Origin: Sphingopyxis sp.
Lineage (GTDB): Bacteria; Pseudomonadota; Alphaproteobacteria; Sphingomonadales; Sphingomonadaceae
Reading direction: 5' to 3'
Length of the DNA: 64,000 nt
Assembly: GCA_030145715.1 (NCBI GenBank)
Contig: JAIXHQ010000008.1
Location: 1 to 64,000 of the forward strand
Shown here: positions 5,576-12,600 of the stretch, one piece after another
Numbering within the stretch: the first letter of the stretch is position 1
Layout of the letters: every line of letters begins with the position of its first letter
Notes under the pieces: generated by a model
What the model saw: only the letters and a program-made list of their open reading frames with translations
Database searches by the model: none
What the model was told of the DNA's origin: nothing
Made by a program: the position numbers and the translations under genes

Positions 5576-8194
5576 TTAGAAGCCCATCACGAACGATACG
5601 CTGATCGCGCGCGGCGAACCGAAGTTCACGAACGCATTGGTCGAGTTCGATAGGGTATCGAGCCCGCCGCTGAACGAGCCGACATAAAATGTGTCGAACA
5701 GGTTGCTGACGTTCAACTGGACGAACGAATGGTCAAGGCCTGCACTTGCGAGCGAATAGCGGAAGTCGAGATCAACGACGGTATAGCCCTTGAACTTAGC
5801 CCCCGGGAAGATCAGCTCGTTGCCGGTGCCCGTGAGACGTGGCACCGAGATGATCTCGCCATTGATGTCGTTCATGAAGCGCGAGCCAGTATATTTCGCC
5901 TGAACGCCGAACGAGAAATCACCGACATTGCCTTGCGCGCGGCCGCCGACGAGGAATTCGGGAGCGTTGCGCTCACGCTTTCCGCCGGTCCGCAGATAGG
6001 CGACGCCGCTTTGGATGTAGCAAAGGTCGGCACGGCGGATGAACCCTGTTGTCCCGCAATTGTTAAGCGACGTCACCGCATCGCGCTGAATCTGCGACTT
6101 CAGGTACGAACCAAAGACGTAGAGCGAGATTTCCTCGATCGGCTGGTAAGCGACGCTTGCGTCAATGCCATATTTCTTGACGGGGCCCAGGTTGGTATCG
6201 GTTGCGTTGCCGTCGATGTCGTAGGATGTGACAAGACGGTTGCTGTATTTCGAATACCAGCCGGTCAGTGCTGCCTGAACCTTCGACGTCTGAAAGCGGA
6301 AGCCCGCATCAAAGCTGTCCGAGGTTTCCGCCGTGCGGACCGACGAAGCGTCGTTGGCCGGGAAGAAGAAGGCACTATAGAGTGTGTCAGTGCTCGGAAC
6401 CGAGACGTTCTTCGTGTAGCTCGCGGCAAAGCTGAGGTCGGGAGTGATCTTGTAGACCGCACCGACGTTCGGCAGCAGCTTGTCATATTTCAGCGTGCGG
6501 CTTTGCGGCAGCGCGGCGCCGCCAGGAACCCCCGTGGTCGCGTTATAGGAATAGGGGAAAGTCGCCTGATATGCCGCAGCCTGGCTAGCCGGGGCGCATT
6601 CCACGAACGCACCCGAGGCACCGCCGGTGCTCGATGTGAAACAATAATTGTTGAGTTCACGTTTGAAGAAAGGTGCGCGCAGGCCGAGTTGCACGATCAG
6701 CTTTTCTTCGAAGAACTCACCGCGATATTCACCCGCGATCTGCTGCAGCGTTGCGAAGGACAGACGGTCGCGCTTCTGCAAAACATTGCCATTGACGTCC
6801 TTGACGGGATCATTGATCGGGAAAACGTCAAGCGGCTCGCCATTCGGGCTTAGGAAACCGGCCGCGCCGGTCTGGCGATGTCGCGCGCGGTCATAGCTAT
6901 ATGACAGGCGAACGCGGTTCGTGTCGTTGATCTCATAAACGAGGTTCGCGATCGCGACCCAACGGTTCGTGTTTGTCTGGCTAGGCGAAGCCAAAGTCAC
7001 CCGACCAAGGACACCGTCACCGTTAAGATCACGCCCGAAATAATATTGCCCACCATAATTGCCGGTTCCAGTGAAGGTCAGTCCGTTTGCCGTATTGGTC
7101 CGGGTGAAAGCGGTTTCATATGCCGACGTGGTGCCGCCGCCATTCGCCTTAACGGTCTGCCAGGCGCCATCGAACGACAGCGTCAGGCGGTCGGTCAGCG
7201 TGAAACGCGACTGCCAGCGGATGTTGCCGGTGTTCGACGGATTGTAGCGACGCTCAAACTCCGTGCCGCAAGTATTGGGGACGCTGGTCGTGCTAAGTTG
7301 GCAGGGAAAGCCGCCGCCGGTCGCCGGGTTGCCGATGTTATAAAAGCGACCGCTTTTGTCGCCCGTGAAGGCATTGGCGCGTAGCGGCGAACCACCAAAA
7401 TTGTTACGGTTTTCATTATAGTGACCGGCGATCGAGATGAAATCGCCATTGTCGCCGATCGGCTGGTAAATCTTGCCGTTATACTGCTGCTTGTCGACTT
7501 TGCCGTAGTTCGCGAAAGCGGCGACGTTGTTGGTCGTCGAGGCCGAGAACCATGCCCGTGTGCCCCATGGCGTAAGATTGCCAGTCTGAACCAGACCGAA
7601 AACGCGGTAATAGGGGCGATCGCCGGCGCCATCGGAAAGGATGTTGCCATAGGATGCGCTGACCGTCGCGCCGAGTTCTTCGCTCGGAGTCAGCGTGTTG
7701 ATGTTGACGGTGCCGCCGACGGCCGCGGCGGTCGGGCTATCGACGTCGGTCGATCCAAGATTGACGTTGATGCGCTCAACCAGTTCAGGATCGACCTGCT
7801 GGTTGGTGTAAATCGCATAGTTGCCGGAATCGTTCAGCGGAATGCCGTCGAAAGTCTGCGAAATACGCGACGAATCGAACCCGCGGATCGTGAAGTTGCC
7901 GCCGCTCGAACCCCAGGGGTCGTTGTTGGTGAAGCTGACGCCGGGGACGAGGTTGATGATTTCGTTGATCGACTGACCGGGGCGCTGGCGCTGGATCAGG
8001 ACCGAATCGACGACGATCTTGGCTTTGGGCGAATCCGGAATCATGATGCCGGCGACATCGCGCGACGTCGAGCCCGTAACGACGATCTCATCGTCGAAGT
8101 CAGCCGAACCGGTCGACTGAGCGAAGGCCGGCGTGGAAAGAAGCGCGATCGGGATCAGCGCAACGCTAGCGGTGAGCGTTTGACGGAATTTCAT
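5576..8194 (-). CDS. TonB-dependent outer membrane receptor
   Basis: An 872-residue outer-membrane active transporter. It has a signal peptide (MKFRQTLTASVALIPIALLS ... AFAQ), a TonB-box-like DDEIVVTG stretch just after it, a plug domain (about residues 55-165, with GVSFTNNDPW and FTIRGFDS), and a long beta-barrel ending FVMGF, with the terminal aromatic residue used by the BAM machinery. The ATG at 8192-8194 has AGGGGA upstream and begins exactly at the signal peptide; an in-frame extension to 8299 lacks support. The substrate cannot be read from the sequence and no transport partner genes adjoin. A 12-bp-period direct repeat upstream may be its operator. Confidence 0.93.
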   Translation of the reverse strand: MKFRQTLTASVALIPIALLSTPAFAQSTGSADFDDEIVVTGSTSRDVAGIMIPDSPKAKIVVDSVLIQRQRPGQSINEIINLVPGVSFTNNDPWGSSGGNFTIRGFDSSRISQTFDGIPLNDSGNYAIYTNQQVDPELVERINVNLGSTDVDSPTAAAVGGTVNINTLTPSEELGATVSASYGNILSDGAGDRPYYRVFGLVQTGNLTPWGTRAWFSASTTNNVAAFANYGKVDKQQYNGKIYQPIGDNGDFISIAGHYNENRNNFGGSPLRANAFTGDKSGRFYNIGNPATGGGFPCQLSTTSVPNTCGTEFERRYNPSNTGNIRWQSRFTLTDRLTLSFDGAWQTVKANGGGTTSAYETAFTRTNTANGLTFTGTGNYGGQYYFGRDLNGDGVLGRVTLASPSQTNTNRWVAIANLVYEINDTNRVRLSYSYDRARHRQTGAAGFLSPNGEPLDVFPINDPVKDVNGNVLQKRDRLSFATLQQIAGEYRGEFFEEKLIVQLGLRAPFFKRELNNYCFTSSTGGASGAFVECAPASQAAAYQATFPYSYNATTGVPGGAALPQSRTLKYDKLLPNVGAVYKITPDLSFAASYTKNVSVPSTDTLYSAFFFPANDASSVRTAETSDSFDAGFRFQTSKVQAALTGWYSKYSNRLVTSYDIDGNATDTNLGPVKKYGIDASVAYQPIEEISLYVFGSYLKSQIQRDAVTSLNNCGTTGFIRRADLCYIQSGVAYLRTGGKRERNAPEFLVGGRAQGNVGDFSFGVQAKYTGSRFMNDINGEIISVPRLTGTGNELIFPGAKFKGYTVVDLDFRYSLASAGLDHSFVQLNVSNLFDTFYVGSFSGGLDTLSNSTNAFVNFGSPRAISVSFVMGF

Positions 8195-8286
8195 TTCTGA
8201 TAGTCCCCTGTTGTGGTGCATTCGACAGGCGCTCGAATATGGGGGCGCCTGACCTGCGAGGGCCCCTGAAGCCCGCATGTGGCACG

Positions 8287-8308
8287 ATTGTGACAGCAAT
8301 TGTGACAG
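8287..8308 (-). promoter_or_regulatory. direct repeat upstream of the TonB receptor gene, Pho-box-like
   Basis: ATTGTGACAG occurs twice (8287-8296, 8299-8308). On the receptor strand this reads CTGTCACAAT-TG-CTGTCACAAT, about 93 bp before the ATG. It resembles PHO boxes (CTGTCAT direct repeats), but the period is 12 rather than 11 and the last base is C. A nearby 7-bp inverted repeat (8226-8232/8245-8251) lies closer to the gene. Confidence 0.4.
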
Positions 8309-8425
8309 TGCAAGGGGGGAGCGGGCAGCCGCGGCGCGCCACGTTCAAAAAGAACGGATTTCCGCGATACAACCAAATTCACCCACAAATGTGGATGCGT
8401 TTTTTCGGAAAACTGTTGCTGCAAT

Positions 8426-8463
8426 GCAACATCGCGGCGGGGTCAAAAGCGCCGCGATGTTGC
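8426..8463 (-). terminator. clpX: 14-bp perfect hairpin after clpX
   Basis: Arms 8426-8439 (GCAACATCGCGGCG) and 8450-8463 are exactly complementary with a 10-nt loop and begin 3 bases past the clpX stop. No T-run follows on the minus strand, so it may be a 3'-end stabilising structure or a Rho-assisted terminator. Confidence 0.6.
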
Positions 8464-8466
8464 GAC

Positions 8467-9738
8467 TCAGGCGGCGTCGCCGGCGGCTTCCTTTGCCTTG
8501 TCGGCATAGACGCGCACCGGGTCCTTGCGGCCCTCGACGACATCCTTGTCGACGACGATTTCCACCACGTCGGTCAGGTCGGGCAGGTCGAACATCGTGT
8601 CGAGCAGGATCGCCTCGACGATCGAGCGCAGCCCGCGCGCGCCGGTCTTGCGTTCGATCGCTTTCTTGGCAACCGCGATCAGCGCGTCGTCGGTAAAGGT
8701 CAGCACCACCTCTTCCAGGTCGAACAGCTTGCGATATTGTTTGACCAGCGCATTCTTGGGCTCACCCAGAATCTTGACCAGCGCGTCGATGTCGAGATCC
8801 TCGAGCGTCGCGATGACCGGCAGGCGGCCGACGAATTCGGGGATCAGGCCGAATTTCAGCAGATCCTCGGGCTCGATATTCTTCAGCACTTCCCCGGTGC
8901 GGCGTTCGTCGGGGCCGGCGACATGCGCGCCAAAGCCGATCGACTTGCCCTGCAAACGGTCGCCGATAATCTTTTCCAGGCCGCTGAACGCGCCGCCCGC
9001 GATGAAAAGAATGTTCGTCGTATCGACCTGCAGAAATTCCTGTTGCGGATGCTTGCGCCCGCCCTGTGGCGGTACGCTGGCGGTCGTGCCCTCCATCAGC
9101 TTGAGCAGCGCCTGCTGCACGCCTTCGCCCGACACGTCGCGGGTGATAGACGGGTTTTCGGCCTTGCGGCTGATCTTGTCGATTTCATCGATGTAAACGA
9201 TGCCGCGCTGCGCCTTTTCGACATTATAGTCGCTGGCCTGGAGCAGCTTGAGGATGATGTTCTCCACATCCTCGCCGACATAGCCCGCCTCGGTCAGCGT
9301 CGTCGCGTCGGCCATGGTGAAGGGCACGTCGAGGAAGCGGGCGAGCGTCTGGGCCAGCAAAGTCTTGCCGCTGCCGGTCGGGCCGACGAGCAGGATGTTC
9401 GATTTGGCCAGTTCGACGTCGTCGCCGCGGCCCGAATTGGCTAGGCGCTTGTAATGATTGTGCACCGCGACCGACAGCACGCGCTTGGCGGTGTTCTGGC
9501 CGATGACATAGGCGTCGAGATGCTGGCAGATTTCCAGCGGCGTCGGCACCGCGCCGTCCTTGCGCGCGGCGACCCCGCCCTTGATCTCTTCGCGGATGAT
9601 GTCGTTGCACAGCTCGACGCATTCGTCGCAGATGAATACCGTCGGCCCGGCAATCAGCTTGCGGACTTCGTGCTGCGACTTGCCGCAGAAGGAGCAATAC
9701 AGGGTGCTCTTGCTGTCCGAGCCACTCAATTTCGTCAT
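8467..9738 (-). CDS. clpX: ClpX, ATP-dependent unfoldase subunit of ClpXP
   Basis: A 423-residue AAA+ unfoldase that recognises tagged substrates and feeds them to ClpP. The N-terminal C4 zinc-binding domain is visible (YCSFCGK ... [10 protein letters not shown]), then Walker A GPTGSGKT, the pore loop GYVGED, Walker [10 protein letters not shown], and the sensor/arginine-finger region ending [10 protein letters not shown]. Length and motifs are standard. It lies downstream of clpP on the same strand with a 179-bp gap containing an inverted repeat, so it may have its own promoter. In alphaproteobacteria ClpXP degrades CtrA and other cell-cycle regulators (family knowledge). Confidence 0.98.
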   Translation of the reverse strand: MTKLSGSDSKSTLYCSFCGKSQHEVRKLIAGPTVFICDECVELCNDIIREEIKGGVAARKDGAVPTPLEICQHLDAYVIGQNTAKRVLSVAVHNHYKRLANSGRGDDVELAKSNILLVGPTGSGKTLLAQTLARFLDVPFTMADATTLTEAGYVGEDVENIILKLLQASDYNVEKAQRGIVYIDEIDKISRKAENPSITRDVSGEGVQQALLKLMEGTTASVPPQGGRKHPQQEFLQVDTTNILFIAGGAFSGLEKIIGDRLQGKSIGFGAHVAGPDERRTGEVLKNIEPEDLLKFGLIPEFVGRLPVIATLEDLDIDALVKILGEPKNALVKQYRKLFDLEEVVLTFTDDALIAVAKKAIERKTGARGLRSIVEAILLDTMFDLPDLTDVVEIVVDKDVVEGRKDPVRVYADKAKEAAGDAA

Positions 9739-9795
9739 AAAACTTCCTATGGTCGGCTCAAAAATGGGGCCGCCGTCTTTATCCTAGTCCGCGGC

Positions 9796-9823
9796 CACCC
9801 AATTACAATATGGCAATTGGGTG
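9796..9823. promoter_or_regulatory. inverted repeat in the clpP-clpX gap
   Basis: CACCCAATT (9796-9804) and AATTGGGTG (9815-9823) are perfect 9-bp arms around a 10-nt spacer. Either an operator or an mRNA hairpin between clpP and clpX; no T-run adjoins. Confidence 0.4.
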
Positions 9824-9917
9824 ACACGGAGACAATGTCCCGATTAGCGCCACCGGCCAAAGCGCCTATCAAGAAACGCGGTTAAAACGGCCTTTTCTGC
9901 CGTCGCCGCATGACGCA

Positions 9918-10568
9918 TCAGGGCGTCGGCCCTTCGCTCGCATCCTTGGCCGCCTCGTCGCCGGGCAGGCCGGGACGACGGTCATAAACATGATCGACAA
10001 GCCCGAATTCCTTGGCTTCGTCGGCTTCGAGGAAGGTGTCGCGGTCCATCGCCTTTTCGATCTCCTTCAACGACCGGCCGGTGTATTTCACATAAAGGTC
10101 GTTCATCCGTTTGCGAATGCGCAGGATTTCCTTGGCCTGGATTTCGATGTCCGACGCCATGCCGCGCGCGCCGCCCGACGGCTGGTGCACCATGACGCGC
10201 GCGTTGGTCAGCGCCACGCGCATACCGGGTTCGCCCGCGGCGAGCAGGAAGCTGCCCATCGACGCGGCCTGGCCGATACAGACGGTGCCGACGCGCGGGC
10301 GGATATATTGCATCGTGTCGTGGATCGCCATGCCCGCCGTGACGACGCCGCCCGGCGAGTTGATGTACATCCAAATATCCTTTTTCGGATTTTCGGATTC
10401 GAGGAACAGCAATTGGGCGACGATCAGCGACGCCATATTATCCTCGACCTCGCCGGTGACGAAGACGATCCGTTCGCGCAGCAGGCGGGAAAAGATGTCG
10501 AAGCTGCGTTCGCCGCGGCTCGTCTGCTCGACGACGACGGGGACAAGAGCGGCGAGCGGGTCGATCAT
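9918..10568 (-). CDS. clpP: ClpP protease subunit
   Basis: The 216-residue serine protease of ClpXP/ClpAP. The catalytic Ser lies in [14 protein letters not shown], the His in [11 protein letters not shown], and the Asp near the [11 protein letters not shown] segment. The N-terminus ([20 protein letters not shown]) has AAGGAC upstream of the ATG. It is upstream of clpX in the same direction, as in many bacteria, though trigger factor is not adjacent. The C-terminus is slightly extended ([14 protein letters not shown]). Confidence 0.98.
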   Translation of the reverse strand: MIDPLAALVPVVVEQTSRGERSFDIFSRLLRERIVFVTGEVEDNMASLIVAQLLFLESENPKKDIWMYINSPGGVVTAGMAIHDTMQYIRPRVGTVCIGQAASMGSFLLAAGEPGMRVALTNARVMVHQPSGGARGMASDIEIQAKEILRIRKRMNDLYVKYTGRSLKEIEKAMDRDTFLEADEAKEFGLVDHVYDRRPGLPGDEAAKDASEGPTP

Positions 10569-11043
10569 TGGAAATTCGTCCTTAGTTATCGGGACGCCGC
10601 GCCGGAGAATCCGGTAGGCTGCCCCTCCGCGATCCTACATCGTCGCCAAGCGAAGGTCTTTCAAGGGGGCAAATCGGGCTGGGCGGTTCGGTGAGCGGAT
10701 CGCCGAGCGGATCGTCGGTGCCGGTTTCGGAGCCGGGGCCACCGGCAAGGCCCGCCGCCCGCGGCATTTTATGGCAAAGGTCACAAAGGTCACACTACGT
10801 CCCCCTCCCTCTCGTCCCCGGATCGCGGCCGGAGCGTTGCGGAAGGGGAGGCGGGGGTGTGATCGGGACAGGACATCGCCAAGGGGCTATCACGGCCGGA
10901 TATTGTAGGAAAGAGCGGCGGTTTTGGGGTGGGGAAGGGCGTTTTTTTCCCCTCCAGCAGACGGGAGGGGTCGGGGGTGGGCCAGCAGCGGCGGCGAATG
11001 CCCACCCCGCTGCGACTAGGACGCAAGCGCCCAAGTCTCGCTG

Positions 11044-11065
11044 CCCCTCCCGCCTGCGGGAGGGG
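11044..11065. repeat. short GC hairpin repeat (CCCTCCCGC/GCGGGAGGG type)
   Basis: Ten-base arms CCCCTCCCGC and GCGGGAGGGG around CT. The same palindrome with a 2-nt loop recurs at 61995-62014. Confidence 0.65.
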
Positions 11066-11116
11066 ATTAGCTCGCTCGTTCAAATGACCGTAAACGGTCG
11101 CAACCTGCCCCGCCCA

Positions 11117-11199
11117 ATATTTCGCGCAGAGGCGCAGAGAGCGCGGAGAAATGGGCGCTAACCTCTCTGCGATCTCTGCGCCTTTGCGCGAAATTTCTA
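11117..11199. repeat. dispersed inverted repeat, TTCGCGCAGAGGCGCAGAG type, copy 1
   Basis: Left arm ATATTTCGCGCAGAGGCGCAG and right arm CTCTGCGCCTTTGCGCGAAAT are near-complementary across about 80 bp. Related copies occur at 11508-11585 and 54308-54390. Confidence 0.7.
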
Positions 11200-11220
11200 T
11201 AGGCTGCCGACCTTCGCTTT

Positions 11221-11305
11221 TCCGTTCGTGTCGAGCGAAGTCGAGACACCCATCGACGCAGCGCCTGGCCCGAGGGGCATCTCGACTTCGCTCGATGCGA
11301 ACGGA
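11221..11305. repeat. dispersed inverted repeat, GTCGAGCGAAGTCGAGA type
   Basis: Arms TCCGTTCGTGTCGAGCGAAG and the complementary CTTCGCTCGATGCGAACGGA enclose about 40 bp. A half copy (GTCTCGACCTCGCTCGACACC) lies at 54232-54268. Confidence 0.7.
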
Positions 11306-11343
11306 TATGGAAGGGTGGGGCTGTTTCCGGCCGGCTTCTGCCG

Positions 11344-11479
11344 ATCCTCCCTGTCGCGTAGCGATAGGGAGGGGGACCGCGACCGAAGGGCGTGGTGGAG
11401 GGGCTGGGGCCTTGCGCCAAAGGCCCCTCCGACATCGCTTCGCGCTGCCACCTCCCCATGGCTGCGCCACAGGGAGGAT
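11344..11479. repeat. dispersed 137-bp structured repeat, copy 1
   Basis: It begins ATCCTCCCTGTCGCG and ends GCGCCACAGGGAGGAT, with inner palindromic blocks (GGTGGAGGGGCTG, GCCCCTCCGACATCGCTTCG). Copies of the same length lie at 34249-34385 and 36111-36247, both in the opposite sense; a minimal version lies at 53564-53594. Confidence 0.75.
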
Positions 11480-11507
11480 ATATGGTCGGGAGTCTGCCTT
11501 CTCTAAT

Positions 11508-11585
11508 GTATCGTGCAGAGGCACAGCGGGCGTATAGAAACCGGGGCAATTCTCTCTGCGGCCTTTGCGCCTCTGCGCGACTTCA
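11508..11585. repeat. dispersed inverted repeat, GCAGAGGC type, copy 2
   Basis: Left part GTGCAGAGGCACAG and right part GCGCCTCTGCGCGAC belong to the family at 11117-11199, with a more diverged left arm. Confidence 0.6.
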
Positions 11586-11661
11586 TGCGTGGCCTGACCG
11601 GACATGCGGATGTGCGTGAATGTCGGATTTGGGGTGAGGAGCGGCCATTGCCTCACCCTCT

Positions 11662-11742
11662 TTCGTCATCCCGGACTTGATCCGGGATCCATCGCGGCGT
11701 TGAAGTCATGGACCCCGGATCAAGTCCGGGGTGACGATGAAA
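11662..11742. repeat. dispersed inverted repeat, TCATCCCGGACTTGATCCGGG type
   Basis: TTCGTCATCCCGGACTTGAT and CCCCGGATCAAGTCCGGGGT face each other around GATCCATCGCGGCGTTGAAG. This palindrome type is frequent between genes in alphaproteobacteria. A second, shorter copy lies at 34430-34463. It sits 49 bp beyond the fdxA stop and may act as its 3' end. Confidence 0.75.
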
Positions 11743-11790
11743 GGAAACGTCCGCAACCGGTCGGTTCCCGCCGATCCTCCCTGTTTTCGG

Positions 11791-12129
11791 TCAGTCGCCC
11801 TGGCCGGGTTCGGGGGAGAAATATTTCTCGAACTTGCCTTCGACGCCCTTGAACTCGTCGGCGTCGGCGGGGCTTTCGCGCTTGATCGTGATGTTCGGCC
11901 ATTCGGCGCTGAACTTGGTGTTCACTTCCAGCCATTTTTCCAGGCCGCTCTCGGTATCGGGCAGGATCGCTTCGGCGGGGCATTCGGGTTCGCACACGCC
12001 GCAGTCGATGCATTCATTGGGATTGATGACGAGCATATTCTCGCCCTCATAGAAACAGTCGACGGGGCACACCTCGACACAGTCCATATATTTGCACCGG
12101 ACGCAGGCATCGGTGACGACATAGGTCAT
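11791..12129 (-). CDS. fdxA: FdxA-type seven-iron ferredoxin
   Basis: A 112-residue soluble electron carrier with one [3Fe-4S] and one [4Fe-4S] cluster. It begins [20 protein letters not shown] followed by CPVDC, and the second cluster region reads [18 protein letters not shown]-terminal extension ([18 protein letters not shown]) is typical of the alphaproteobacterial FdxA family. The ATG at 12127-12129 is preceded by GGGAGC; a 9-codon in-frame extension to 12156 is less likely. It is on the same strand as, and downstream of, the S4-domain gene with a 171-bp gap. Confidence 0.95.
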   Translation of the reverse strand: MTYVVTDACVRCKYMDCVEVCPVDCFYEGENMLVINPNECIDCGVCEPECPAEAILPDTESGLEKWLEVNTKFSAEWPNITIKRESPADADEFKGVEGKFEKYFSPEPGQGD

Positions 12130-12300
12130 GGTTTCAGCTCCCTTCGTCGGCAGCACCCTTGCCGTCCGACATCCATTAGACCCGCCTCTATTCCGCGTTG
12201 GCGCGGCGCGTCAACGCAAAGCGACAGTTGCGAATCACTCTCACCCGATACGCAAAATGCCCCGCTTTTGGGCGACAGCTTTTCCTCTTGGCACGATAGC

Positions 12301-12600
12301 TTAGTTAGCGGGCGCGGGCACGGGCGGCGGGACGCGGACATAGCAAGCCTGTGCCTCCGGTGCGGGGCCGCGCCGCACGGGGATGGTGAGGACACGGATC
12401 ACCTCGATCCGTTCGCCCACGGGCAGCACCAACATCGTCCCGACATGGACGGCGCACGACGACCGCGTCACTCGCCGCCCGTCGAGCCTGATATGGCCCG
12501 CTTCGATCATCGCCTGCGCCATGCTGCGCGATCGGGCGAAGCGCAGGAACCACAGCAGCTTGTCCAGCCGGATGGTCGTCGCTGCGCCCGAAGCGGCCAT
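12301..12600 (-). CDS. S4-domain RNA-binding protein (Hsp15/HslR-like)
   Basis: A 99-residue protein whose first 60 residues form an S4 RNA-binding fold: IRLDKLLWFLRFARSR, then AGHIRLDGRRVTRSS and VHVGTMLVLPVGERI. Hsp15 homologues rescue stalled 50S subunits carrying peptidyl-tRNA. This protein lacks much of the basic C-terminal tail of Hsp15 and ends in a Pro/Ala stretch instead, so the exact function is open. Its ATG overlaps the stop of the helicase gene by one base (TGATG), indicating translational coupling and a shared RNA-related role. Confidence 0.82.
   Translation of the reverse strand: MAASGAATTIRLDKLLWFLRFARSRSMAQAMIEAGHIRLDGRRVTRSSCAVHVGTMLVLPVGERIEVIRVLTIPVRRGPAPEAQACYVRVPPPVPAPAN

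Larger units (their letters stand above)
10569..11790. other. 1.2-kb gene-free interval filled with dispersed inverted repeats
   Basis: No convincing gene is present: the open frames here lack ribosome sites and family features and follow the repeat sequences. The clpP promoter must lie near 10570-10790. From about 10790 onward the stretch is a mosaic of GC-rich palindromes, listed separately, of at least five types, several of which recur elsewhere in the window. Confidence 0.7.

Noticed and set aside
10691-11656. Several open frames of 75-290 codons on both strands
   Set aside because: They run through the dispersed repeat mosaic, contain repeat-derived peptides and have no ribosome sites.
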